From NCBI RefSeq assembly GCF_035222485.1, contig NC_085920.1, positions 6,696,001 to 6,760,000 on the forward strand: a DNA stretch of 64,000 bases. Direction: 5' to 3'. This stretch comes from Podospora pseudoanserina. Its lineage: Eukaryota > Ascomycota > Sordariomycetes > Sordariales > Podosporaceae. The stretch's first letter is position 1. Each line of letters starts with the position of its first letter. Both the position numbers and the translations under genes were made by a program. The notes under the pieces are model-generated. The model searched no databases. It saw nothing but the letters and a program-made list of their open reading frames with translations, and had not been told where the DNA came from. Below are positions 23,731-33,622 of the stretch, in pieces.

Positions 23731-25019
23731 AGGAACCACTGGTCGATTCGGGGACGACTGCTTCGCATGGGGTCTTTTACGAGGTGTTTTGGGGAGAGGA
23801 GAGAGCGTCTATGACGTGCAGTGAGGATGGTGGATGAGACAACAACCAGGAAGAGAAGAGAGAGGAAGTCAAGCCGTGTAATTTTTTTTTGGTGCAAAGG
23901 AGACGGACGGGACGGGATCAGGTTGGATGGCTTGTTGTTTTTGATTTCAGTACACGGAGAAAATTCAGGAACAGGCCAGTTTTCTTTCTTTTCTTTGTCG
24001 AGAGGCGTCCTAGCTCCCTGCGCGTGTGGGATGTGTGGTGAACGTTGTACATAGAGCCCGTTGTTGCTTTGGTGATGACTTTTCTTGTTTCGTCGCTCTT
24101 GTTGCTGGGGTTCCTAGGAAGGGTTGAGAGTTTACTCGGTTACTGTTGTTCAGGATGAAGTCTGACATTCACGGAAAAACCACTGGCAAAAGGAGAGGGG
24201 GACTGTGCTGGTGGTGTTGGGACAGTTGGTTTGTGTAAGAGGTAGTAGTGTTGTTGATAATCTTGAATTGAGTAGGCAGTATTGATTTTGATTTTGCGGT
24301 CGAGCCAAGGGGTTGTGATTATGGTGCTTTGCTTGGTGGGTAGTTGGTGGGTTAGTGGGTAAGGGGCTGACGATGGGGCAGATCAAAGGGGCTAATGTAA
24401 GGAACGGGTGGGCAGGCTGTCAGATCAGGGTTTTGTGGGTGAAGCAGTGTTTGGATTAGGGGTTGGGGTGAAACGGTTATGGAGATGGGGATCTTGAAGG
24501 GAAGACTGTCTTTTTCTATGAGGAATAGATCTAGTCAGATATAGTTATGGTGACTTTTCAGAGTCTGGGTCAGAGGAATGGTGACGGTGTTGGTGTTGAG
24601 GGCGGTGGATAAGTTTTATGCAGCAGTTATGCATGTCACTGGCCAAGCATGAGTTGCTTTCTGATGTCCTGAGCAAAGGTTGGGAGGCGCATTTACATGT
24701 CCAAGGTAAGGGGGCAGTGGAGTTTTCAAGTACCCCATACTCACCATCAGGTATTTTGACATCGTAAATGCGATTTTCAATCGAACAATTGGCGGAGGAC
24801 TCTTTTGCTCCCTGTGTAAGTTGGGCGTTGGTGAAGCTTCTTCTTTTTGACCTGAGCAAACTCACTCAACCACATCTCAATCCGTTCAGATTCGCTACAC
24901 CACACAGTCACTACACCAAAAAGTGGTATTTTCAAAACTTGACTCGAATCTGACTTGGACTTTTGATCGGAAATATAGCTTTTAACTGATTTACTTTTGG
25001 CAACAACACCTGCAATTCA
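23731..25019. other. Intergenic region between Pal1 and the RecA-like gene
   Basis: Both flanking genes read rightward. The left part should be the Pal1 3' UTR and the right part the promoter of the next gene. It is T- and G-rich on the plus strand around 24060-24480. I see no coding frame or structured repeat. Confidence 0.6.
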
Positions 25020-25107
25020 ATGGACACAACAACCCAACCCCCACCTCCACTTCCCACGACAACTACTACTACAACAACAACAACAACAACAACAACAACA
25101 GCAACAA

Positions 25108-25154
<47 letters not shown>

Positions 25155-26279
25155 ACTACAACAACGCAATTCGACTCCTTAATCCCTCCACCCAAAACCG
25201 CACTCTCCTTATTGTCTCGATCGATCCAAACACAGCAAACCAAACCAAGATATCCCACCGGCTGTGCAGAGTTTGATCAAAATGTCTTGCTGGGCGGGCT
25301 GGATGGTGGTTCGGTGGTGGGGATAAGTTCGGAGGATGACGACTTCTCTCTTGCTGTATGCTCCCTCTTTCACTTGTGATCCCTTTTTTTTTATTTTTTT
25401 TTTATTTATTTTTTTTATTTTTTTCCTCTTCCCACTCCATCCGCTGGTGTGTAGTTCTCCTAACCTGAATAATTGCAGCTCGCATTACAAACCATCGCCG
25501 TCGCCCTCACACAAGCGGCCCACGAGAGAACGGCCTTGATAGTGACCACCCTGCCAGTCCAAAGCCTGCTCCCGAAGCTGCGACAAGTGCTGGCAGAGCA
25601 GCTCTCAAGAACTGGCGGGGCCGTCGACCTCGGCTCCAAAGTCAAAGAGCGTCTCTCCCTCGTATCCATCTCCCGCATCTTTGACCTCCACGGTCTGGTC
25701 GAAGTCCTCGGCGAACTTCCTCTTCGCCAAGGCGGCGGGGGGGGAACGCCTGATGCCGTCCTGGTCATGGGCACGGCAGCCCTGATCAGCAGCCTTTTCA
25801 CCTCCAAGTCGACCGATAAAGCTGCCGCTCATGGGTTCGTGGCCAATCTCGCTGTCCAGCTGGGCAGGGTTGCGAGGGGAGGACCGCTGGTGATACTGCT
25901 CAACTCTGCTACCGCGTTGCACAACGACCGCGTGCCCCTACCCCCGGCAGCCGAGACCGGCGGGGGGGAGAGGAAGCTGGAGGTCGGGGGGCTGACGTCT
26001 ATTTTTTGGACGGGGGGAGCAGGACAGCAACACGGGAGGAAGGGTGACAGCAGGCCGGCGTGGGGACAGGTTTTTGGGAGGTTGGTGGGGCTGCATTTGT
26101 TCTGTACGAGGCGTGATGTTGGGTGGGTGGTCGAGGTGCTGGAAGACGAGGTTGGGGTTTTTGAAAGAGAGGCAGATGAAAAGGGGGAGGGCGAGGTCTG
26201 GACGAGGAGGAACAGGGAGCAGAGGTGGGGGGTTTTGGAGGGGGGCGACGGGGGGGTGGTGGTTGATGTTGTGATTTGA
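25020..26279 (+). CDS. RecA/Rad51-fold protein with degenerate P-loop
   Basis: Two exons, 25020..25355 and 25479..26279; 378 residues. The 123-base intron has donor GTATGC and acceptor TTGCAG, joining FSLA to LALQTIAVAL in frame. Text around residues 80-130 follows the Rad51/RecA pattern: PTGCAEFDQNVLLGGLDGGS, where a catalytic protein would then have the GxxxxGKT loop. Here it reads ISSEDDDFSLAL, with neither the Gly-rich turn nor the Lys, so ATP binding by the usual loop looks lost. Later strands (ALIVTTLP, VLVMGTAALI, GPLVILLNSATAL) fit the alternating pattern of the fold. Such proteins include Rad51 paralogs and Shu-type recombination factors, but I cannot assign one. Residues 10-50 are a Thr/Ala-rich tract coded by a CAA/CAG-type repeat. 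The gene ends 222 bases from the stop of the convergent FAS1 gene. Function unproven. Confidence 0.7.
25059..25167 (+). repeat. CAA/CAACAG trinucleotide repeat coding Thr/Ala tract
   Basis: A run of (CAA)n changing into (CAACAG)n, over 100 bases, in the first exon of the RecA-like gene. In the reading frame used it codes Thr with regularly spaced Ala. In another plus frame it would be poly-Gln, and on the minus strand it gives Val/Ala. Slippage-prone. Confidence 0.9.
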
Positions 26280-26501
26280 GGTGTAACTACCTTGTGGCAT
26301 TTATTTTTGATACAGAAGCTGTGGTCAGAATACCGCAGCTAGAACGGTGTTGGGTACAATCTTGCTATACATGTCATGAAATCAAAAGTATCCTGCCGCT
26401 CGAGCGAGTGTCCTGTTGTACCACAAGCGGGAGTGGTCTTCATCCCCAAACCCTCCTCGCATATCCCAAAATCCCGACCCAGATCCAACTGCAATCCTTC
26501 T

Positions 26502-27818
26502 CTACAAATCCCCGGCCTCGTCTCTGTCCACATACCTCTCCAGCCTAGCCTTCAGCTCCTCAACCTCAATATCCTTGCCGTCATCCTCCCCAGCATGTCC
26601 GTGATGCCCATGAGGCGGAATCAAAACCTTCCCCACCACTTGCACAACACCATCGCTGGCAATCCCGTCCGGGAAGATCACCTTGGTGAACCCATTCAGC
26701 ACAATACTGACCCACCCCTTCCACCTCTTGACGTCAACCGCGATTGCCTTGTCGTCCAGCAGCGTCTCCAGATCCACATGCCAATACTTTCCGCCCTCTG
26801 CATCTTCCACAGCAGCCTTCTCGTCCTTGTGACTATTGTAAAAGGCATCGCTGTAGAGGGTCTGGTCGACGACAAAGTGGTACTTGAGCAGTGCCTCGAG
26901 GTACTTCAACCCGTGGTGGGAGAACAAGAAGGCGTTGGCGCGGGGGCCGAGACGTCGCCAGGCCGAGTTGGTTGGTGCGAAAAGGGTGCCGCCTTTGTGG
27001 TCTGGGACGGAGAGTTCGGTCTTTTCCAGACCGAGGGAGAAGGTGCTGAAGGTGTTGGGCAGCAGGGAGATGATCTTCTCCTGGGAAGGGGGTGGGATGA
27101 GGATGTGGTCAATGGCGTGGATGATGCCGTTTTTGGCGAGGATGTTGCCGTAGACGATTTTGGAGATGACGTTGACCCTGATGGAGAACAGCAGCCCGGT
27201 TGAGATCCTCAGCCGCTGGGGGCGGGAGCCGAGGGTGTCGAGCGAGAGATTGGAGGGGAGGGTGTGCTTGTGGTAAAGATCGACCTTGGTGTGCAGGCCG
27301 GGGGCGATGTGGTATTTCAACAGGGCCAGAACGAACTCCTTGGGGGGAGGCTTGTCGCCGTGGTGGGGGATGCGCTCAAAGGCTTTGTCGGTAGGGACGA
27401 AAAGGGTCTTGTTGTGGGAGCTGGAGTCGAGGAGGTCCTTGATGTCGGAGAAGTCCTCGTTGTCAAGGAGGGAGGCGAACTTGGTGGTGTACTTGTTGGA
27501 TTTTATCAACTCGTAGATGGTCTTGGTCTTGTCGCCGCGGTGGGGCTTACGCTCGTGAAGAGGCAGAGGGGGTAAGTTGCTGTCACTGTTGAAGCCGTCG
27601 AAGCCGTCGAAGGAGTAGCCGTCGAATTCGCTGGTGGCCTTTTCGATGCCTTTCTCGATCTTGGTAAAGATCTTGGCCGAGCGGGAGACGGTGGAATCCC
27701 ACCAGGTTTGTACCAAATCTGGAGAGACGGCCGGTTGTTGCTCGTCAAGCTTAATTGCCTGATCAGGGGCAACCAGAGCGGCTGCGGTAGCCGCAAAGAG
27801 AACGGTTAGATGCTTCAT
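26502..27818 (-). CDS. Secreted protein with two fasciclin (FAS1) domains
   Basis: Single exon, 438 residues. The N-terminus MKHLTVLFAATAAALVA is a clear signal peptide, so the product should enter the secretory pathway. Two FAS1 domains follow. The first (about 95-235) runs from KTIYELIKSNKYTTKFASLL through TLFVPTDKAFERIP and KYHIAPG to NGIIHAIDHILIPP. The second (about 240-410) contains TLFAPTNSAWRRLG, LKYHFVVDQTLYSD and GVVQVVGKVLIPP. These match the strands and H-box-like segments of FAS1 cell-adhesion domains. No hydrophobic C-terminus or GPI-type signal is visible; the end is acidic and basic, so it may be secreted or vacuolar rather than anchored. In fungi such proteins are linked to adhesion or vacuole biology. 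The ATG at 27818 is the first in frame directly before the signal peptide. Confidence 0.88.
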   Translation of the reverse strand: MKHLTVLFAATAAALVAPDQAIKLDEQQPAVSPDLVQTWWDSTVSRSAKIFTKIEKGIEKATSEFDGYSFDGFDGFNSDSNLPPLPLHERKPHRGDKTKTIYELIKSNKYTTKFASLLDNEDFSDIKDLLDSSSHNKTLFVPTDKAFERIPHHGDKPPPKEFVLALLKYHIAPGLHTKVDLYHKHTLPSNLSLDTLGSRPQRLRISTGLLFSIRVNVISKIVYGNILAKNGIIHAIDHILIPPPSQEKIISLLPNTFSTFSLGLEKTELSVPDHKGGTLFAPTNSAWRRLGPRANAFLFSHHGLKYLEALLKYHFVVDQTLYSDAFYNSHKDEKAAVEDAEGGKYWHVDLETLLDDKAIAVDVKRWKGWVSIVLNGFTKVIFPDGIASDGVVQVVGKVLIPPHGHHGHAGEDDGKDIEVEELKARLERYVDRDEAGDL

Positions 27819-29790
27819 GGTCACCAAGCCCCAGAGCGAGACTATTCCGGATCAGTTTTCAAAGACGAGAACTAGATCTCAAGGGAAACTAGGCTCCCCA
27901 ACTCAGGTTTCCTTCCCAGGTTCCTTCTCAGGCTTGTTATACCTGATGGTGGGACGCGCGGACATACAGGGCATCCCATCTCCCCGCCCCATAACCCCCA
28001 ATAACGGCGTCATCTGTCGATTCGGATCAACTGATTGGCTGCCCACCCCGCAGTTTGAATCGAGCCCGTTTCGATCCGTCCTCATCGGGATGCTTTGTTC
28101 AAGCTTCCTCAATCGTTAGACCCAAAGCTTGTAAAGGTCCATCTCATGTTCCGCGTACTGCTTATTTGTATGGCGAACTGTTGGGCAACTGCGTCATTGT
28201 CTTGTCACCGAACCTGCTCTCATTCCGCCAACGGAACAGCGGACAGCACTGAGCCATCCATCATTGACTTACTTGAGAGTGTTCACCTTGACTGCCAGCT
28301 TTCGAGGTCGGGCATTCCGTATGCCCCGAGATCCGATTTCTGCATGTCTGTGGTCGTCCATGTCAACCTGGTTGCGTCGGCGGAAGGGAACCGTTGGTCT
28401 TGGATGCCTGTCTATCATTTATGGAGCGTGGGATTGCTCTCCATGTGTGATCGAGCTCTTCCCCGCATAAGAGGGCTGAGCTTCCATCTTGAAATGTAAC
28501 GACACAGCAAAAAGCTTCAATGCCCACATGTGCATCTTTTGATATGCCAGGCATATACCGTGCTATCACACAGCCGGAGACGCCGGTCTCGCACGTAGGA
28601 CAGCATGTGTGTCAAGAGATGGCATTACTGATACCTGCCACTCATGATCAGCCAAAGTATTCTTAGAGATATGTTGAGAAGCCACAACTGTGACAATGCA
28701 AGGTCACAAAGATACCCAGTTGCCGAGGGTGGATCGAGAGCTAGCACAGCCTCCGGAGCTGCCAACATCTACGCTTGTTTCAGGTCGGCGCTTGGTACCA
28801 GACTGCCGGGTTCTATCATTTGTGTTGATGACTTCAAGCGGATTTGAGTCATGTGTGTACGGCCAGGTGCCGTCGGCCTGGCAGGGCTGGTGTTGAAGCA
28901 AAGGCCTCAATTCTGGGCTGTTTGTACGATAAACCTGGATATCAAAACAACAGGATTGGTGAGCACTGCGGTGGCGGTTGGCGCGACCCTTCTGGCCCTT
29001 TGCTGCTGTGGGGGAGACCACCAGACCAAGCCCTCATCAAGTCCCTTGAGGCATCGCTCTCGAAAGAAGAAAAGCTTGGCCTGCTCGTTGTCCACCATGG
29101 CTGATGCTCGGCACGGTGGCGGGGAGGATTGGGGAGAGGGAGCCGGGGGAGGGAGGCCACCGGTTTGTCCAGTCAGAATGCTGGAAACCGGCATCTCTCA
29201 CCTGCCACAGCATCCCAAGTCGACGTCCCATCCACCAGTCCCAGAAGGGGTAGGGGTCTCGCTCGCTAACGAGGTCGCTGTTCGTGAGGCTGAAGCGATT
29301 AATCTTAAGGCCCCAAACTGCTGGAGAGCGCGCTGGGCATTTCCACAGTGACCCGGTGTGATTTCCGCCTCTTCCATCTGTTCATCCCATTCTGCTGCTC
29401 ACTTATCGACAGGTCTTCTCAACTCAACTCATCAATCATCGCATCTCTCTCAATCTCAATCTCAACATGGCTGTTCTCATGAGTTCTGCTGCCTGACGTT
29501 AGCCCAGCCCCCGACACCCATTGGATCCCTCTTTTTTACTCTCTCACTTCTCGCCGAGGAATCTTTTCTGTTGCAAGGAAGCGTGCTCGTGCTGGTCTTT
29601 CATGGTTTTGTCGGGTGCTCCGTGGTGCTAGCACAGCCTCGCCCATTGTGGGACACAACGCACCGTGGCTTGGAAACTCCCTTTCAACGACACGTCGAAT
29701 TGATTTCTTACCCAGCGACGGCCTCTTTTTCCCTCACCGGCATTTTGCGCATCCGTAAACCAGCGATTGACCGCTCACCGTCTCTGCATC
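27819..29790. promoter_or_regulatory. Divergent upstream region of FAS1 and zinc-finger genes
   Basis: These 1972 bases separate two gene starts pointing away from each other. I see no coding frame with family features and no repeats. The last 400 bases before 29791 are pyrimidine-rich with short ATG-led frames, as expected for a leader. Confidence 0.55.
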
Positions 29791-32190
29791 ATGCCGGTTT
29801 TTGCGGAGCGTTCGGTGCTCGCCGCCAGGTCGACATCGCCGCTCTCTGCCGGCGCCATTGCGGGGGCAGTGGTAGGATCAGTGGTGGGAGTCCTCATTAT
29901 CCTGCTCTGCATCTTTCCCTTTGCAAGACGGCGATGGATCAACCGTCATGATGAAAACACCCTGGCAGAGATGGGGCAGAGTCCCGGAGGCCCCAACTTC
30001 ACTCATCCTGATGACGATTCTACCAAAAAGTATTCAAAGGATCATCTAGTTCCTGGCTCCGATAGTCAAGCTGGCACCGCTCACGAACAACCCGCACACG
30101 GCATACCAGATAGCAACGGCCAGAATACATCACCAACAAAGACCAGCTTGGATCAGCTTCCCTCTCAGCCAGCCCTCCCGCAAGGCGTTTCTCTTGACCA
30201 AGGTCTCCCCTCGCCCATCTCGCCATCTGCTTCGCCGTCACCCCGGTCCGAGTCCTTCCCCGGCCAGGCCCAAACTGGAGGCCAGGCAGTATCTTCACCG
30301 GCAGCCGGTCCGATCCGGTCACCAACGAGTGCCTCGTCAAAGTCACGTTCCGCTTCAAAAGGCACCACCGGCAAGGACAGCACACGCCAGTTGAACTTTG
30401 ACTCTTCGTTCGCTTCGCCAAGTCGTCAGGGCACTTTTAGCAACATCGTTGAGGAACCCGAGTCTTTTGAGCCCCCTTCGCAACGCTCCACTTTCCGAGA
30501 GAAACTCACTAGTATCTTCCGGACTTCATCTGGTGAGGGACGTCGGGACAGCAAGCGATCTACCGGCACCCGCTCGTCTTCTGTTCTCACAGGCGATATT
30601 CTTGCCTACCAGGAGCCGATACCAGGACAAGCCATCGGCCAACCTATTATCGAGGAGCACCATCCCGACCCGAGTGGTCTCAACTGGGGCTATTATAACG
30701 ACCCGACTCTCCCACCAGGTAGTGACGCCCTTCCCCAAGGAACGGACCTTTCCCAGTTCAGCGAACCAGTTATTTACACGGAACCAGGAACCTTTACTAC
30801 CATCCCCAACCCCGCAGACTTGACCTTTGTGCCGCCAGCGACTTACGCTTCAGCCTCGGTCTTGCCTAGCCCAGTGTCGCCAAGTCAACATCCATTCCCT
30901 GGACTTGGACTCGACATCACTTCACCTGGCGGTGACCAGACTGTCACGCCTATCAACCCACTGCATAGTTTCAGCCAGCGGAATAGAGTTCCAGGGCCAC
31001 TCCAGCGTGTCGATAGTCTGCCTCCACCCACCATCGTGTCGGATATCCCGAGTCCCCCATTCAGCTATACTGCCGGCCCCAGCGGCAACCCTATGGACTT
31101 TATGAACCCCACGAATCAGGTCGAGAGCGCTTGGATGGTCGAACAGGAGATTCTCAAGGCCGAGAACTCGCCATCACCCCCAGCCCCTTCACCGCCCACT
31201 GACACCTTCCCACCAACAATGGCCCAGGAGCCTCAGCTGCAGTATATCGACCAAAACCACCAGGTCCAGTACATCAACGGAGCTGGCCTGTCACCAGAAC
31301 CAGAGTATAACTTTGGCCAGCAAAGCCTTGGCCAGCAAAGCCTTGGCCAGCAGAACCTTGGCCAGCAGGACCTTGGCCAGCAAAATATTGGCCAACAGAA
31401 CCTCAACCTGAACCAGCAAAGCTTTGGTGAACAAAGCTATCAGTCCCCACCATATCAGCCTTCATACCAGCAGACGCCAGAGATGGGATTGGTGCAAGAT
31501 TTTGGCGTTCCATTAGGTTACTACGACGGTAACGGCACCGTGATTCAAGATTACTCGACGCCACCACCGTCAGGTCCATCACTTCCCTCGACCGTCCAAA
31601 ACACCCCTGACACACGCCTCACTGCGTACACGGCATCCCCATCACCGCCATCCGAACTCGACCCCCACAATGGAATGTACCTCAGCGTCTCTCCCATCCC
31701 ATCACCAGGCCAGTCCCCACATCCATCATCGACCCTTTCTCCAGGGCTCTCGGCCCCGTCACCAGCCACACCGGCGGGGTTATCACCTGGGGGACAAGAG
31801 AAGGCCTTTGCCTGCAACAAGTGTGATCGCATCTTTGATCAGATCCACAAGCTCAAGTATGTTCCCATCTCATCCCCTCCTGCAGGCCCGTGTTCTAACA
31901 CATACAACAGTCACCACAAACGCTACCACGACCGACCGCATGAGTGCCCACACGCAGGCTGCACCATGAGATTCGGCACCAAGACCCATCTAGACAGGCA
32001 CATCAACGACAAGCACTTCAAAACCCGCAAGTTTTACTGCACCGTCCACGACTGCCCTTACTCGAAGCAAGGGGGCAAGTCATTCCCACGCAAGGACAAC
32101 TGGAGGAGACACATGGTCAACAAGCACCAGCTTACACCAACAACGGATCCCGAGCCGGAGTTTATCGATGAGATGATGGTGGGTGTATAA
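29791..32190 (+). CDS. C2H2 zinc-finger protein with an N-terminal transmembrane segment
   Basis: Two exons, 29791..31856 and 31911..32190; 781 residues. Residues 1-19 are short and mildly basic. About 20-43 is a strongly hydrophobic, Gly/Ala/Val-rich helix (GAIAGAVVGSVVGVLIILL) followed by FARRRWINRH, a typical stop-transfer end placing the rest in the cytosol. A long Ser/Pro/Gln-rich region follows, with a tandem LGQQ-type repeat near 510-540. The C-terminus has three C2H2 fingers: CNKCDRIFDQIHKLNHH, then CPHAGCTMRFGTKTHLDRH, then CTVHDCPYSKQGGKSFPRK, each completed by His pairs. The 54-base intron splits finger 1 and contains no stop. The layout suggests a membrane-tethered transcription factor released by cleavage, which is inference. 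The frame is continuous from the helix to the repeat, so a fusion error is unlikely. No signal peptide or ectodomain precedes the helix. The start has good context (catcATGCC). Confidence 0.85.
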   Translation: MPVFAERSVLAARSTSPLSAGAIAGAVVGSVVGVLIILLCIFPFARRRWINRHDENTLAEMGQSPGGPNFTHPDDDSTKKYSKDHLVPGSDSQAGTAHEQPAHGIPDSNGQNTSPTKTSLDQLPSQPALPQGVSLDQGLPSPISPSASPSPRSESFPGQAQTGGQAVSSPAAGPIRSPTSASSKSRSASKGTTGKDSTRQLNFDSSFASPSRQGTFSNIVEEPESFEPPSQRSTFREKLTSIFRTSSGEGRRDSKRSTGTRSSSVLTGDILAYQEPIPGQAIGQPIIEEHHPDPSGLNWGYYNDPTLPPGSDALPQGTDLSQFSEPVIYTEPGTFTTIPNPADLTFVPPATYASASVLPSPVSPSQHPFPGLGLDITSPGGDQTVTPINPLHSFSQRNRVPGPLQRVDSLPPPTIVSDIPSPPFSYTAGPSGNPMDFMNPTNQVESAWMVEQEILKAENSPSPPAPSPPTDTFPPTMAQEPQLQYIDQNHQVQYINGAGLSPEPEYNFGQQSLGQQSLGQQNLGQQDLGQQNIGQQNLNLNQQSFGEQSYQSPPYQPSYQQTPEMGLVQDFGVPLGYYDGNGTVIQDYSTPPPSGPSLPSTVQNTPDTRLTAYTASPSPPSELDPHNGMYLSVSPIPSPGQSPHPSSTLSPGLSAPSPATPAGLSPGGQEKAFACNKCDRIFDQIHKLKYVPISSPPAGPCSNTYNSHHKRYHDRPHECPHAGCTMRFGTKTHLDRHINDKHFKTRKFYCTVHDCPYSKQGGKSFPRKDNWRRHMVNKHQLTPTTDPEPEFIDEMMVGV
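31311..31402 (+). repeat. 15-bp tandem repeat coding LGQQ(S/N) units
   Basis: Five to six imperfect copies of a 15-base unit (CTTGGCCAGCAAAGC and variants) inside the zinc-finger gene, coding Leu-Gly-Gln-Gln-Ser/Asn. It lies in the disordered region before the fingers and could act as a Gln-rich activation segment. Confidence 0.85.
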
Positions 32191-32817
32191 TCAACTCTGA
32201 AGAAAAAGGGGGGGAGGGGGTGGCCGGAATTTATGGCGAGGAGTGCGGAACATTCCTCGCCAAGGAAACGTTCGTTTATACCCAACATGGAGGAACAGAA
32301 TCCAGGAGATACTGGTTTAAAAGCAGGCCATCTATGTTTTTCCGGAATGGTGGAATTTTTTTCGGGCGATATCAAGCGGGCATTGAAAGCGTTTCAAGAT
32401 TTTTCTCTCTCTCTCTCTCTCGGGATATGGAAGACAGGACATAGCATTTCTCTTGCTTTGTTTTTGTACATGCATTTTCGATTTTCTTTTGGGATCAGCG
32501 AAAAAGTCATGGAAGGGCTCCTGGCTTGATTTTGATTTTTGATTTTTGATTTTTTTTTTTAGTTCGTAACCCTAGATTTAATAGGGGTAACGACTTTGAA
32601 ATGGAAACGCGCTATACGCGCGGCATTACTTCCGCTTTTTGACGAGTGTTGATGACCTTTTCTGTCTCGTGTGCGTTACTGATGTGACATGTCTGCACCT
32701 GCTCAGCCATCCATCCAAGCTTTATTTTCGAGTCGTTTGATCTCTTGAAGATCGAACATTACTTTGGTCGTATTGGTATCATCATCTCACACATCTCTCC
32801 TCTCAAACTTATCCCCC
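32191..32817. other. Convergent intergenic region, zinc-finger gene and rrp40
   Basis: These 627 bases lie between two facing stop codons. A (TC)n tract is at about 32404-32421 and GATTTTT-type repeats are at about 32525-32560. It probably holds both 3' UTRs. No coding frame seen. Confidence 0.6.
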
Positions 32818-33622
32818 TCACTTCATCCCCTTGGCCAACCTCCTCACCAACTTCCTCTGCGCCTCCACCCCCAACCCCCCCTCATCCGTCTCCCTCAACG
32901 CCCTCCCGACCACCACAATAGTCTTCACATCCTCCCCCCCAACCCAAACCTTTCCATTCCTCCCCACCGCAATCTCAAACACCAACCCCTCCCCCCCTAG
33001 CAGCTCCAGCACTTCCACCTTTCCCTCCTCCTTGCTCTTCGCCATGAGCAACCGTCTGGCAAACTGCAACGAAACATCAAACACCATCCCCCCTTTCAGC
33101 TCCCCCAGGCCGTCCGACTTCCCCGTGGACTGGGAGACACACTCGATCTCGGGATCCATGTGCTTGTTTGCCAAGACCACGCGGGCGTAGACGAGGGCTC
33201 CCGGGGCGAGCTGAGGCCGGGTCTTCTTGGTGGCCGACTCGAAGGAGAGGTGGGGGAGGGTCATGGGGGGTGTAGGGGGATATGGAGGTGAAGTAGAGGT
33301 CTGGGCCGGAGCGGAGGATTTGAGCTATTATTAGGTCGCCTGGGGTTGGGATGTACTATGGATGGGTTAGTGGGAGTTGTGAATGGGGGAGGCGGGAAGG
33401 GGGAAGGCGGGGGGGACATACCCGGTTGTTGTTGTATTCCACCCACATGGAGTTCTTTTGGTGGTTGGTGATCAGCTGGCCGGCGACGACGGGGACGATG
33501 TCGCTTGGGGGGACATGGCGGAGGCCGGGGCCGAGGCGGAGCGGTTTGGAGGTGGAGGAGGGGATGAGATCTGGGGAGATGGGGTCGCCGGGGAGGACTA
33601 GGGGACGTTCGGTGGTTGTCAT
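32818..33622 (-). CDS. rrp40: Exosome complex cap subunit Rrp40 (apparent frameshift)
   Basis: Two exons, complement(32818..33355, 33422..33622), joined by a 66-base intron (donor GTATGT, acceptor ATAG). Rrp40 is one of three S1/KH cap proteins of the RNA exosome, binding RNA at the pore entrance in nucleus and cytoplasm. Exon 1 codes MTTTERPLVLPGD and on to EYNNNR. Exon 2 opens YIPTPGDLIIAQI, the start of the S1 domain. The KH part holds the family GxNG motif (GRNGKVWV) near the end. Within exon 2 the frame is broken: the text up to SISPYTP and the text from MTLPHLSFESATKKTRPQL are in different frames, and the break falls at a run of six C at about 33265-33270. Both sides are well conserved, and no GT for a rescuing intron lies between them. 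A base-call error in the homopolymer is the simplest reading; a real mutation is possible. I have not rewritten the sequence. Confidence 0.85.

Noticed and set aside
22801-23739. 312-residue minus-strand open frame opposite Pal1
   Set aside because: Overlaps the conserved Pal1 core on the plus strand and has only Ala/Gly/Val-rich antisense composition.
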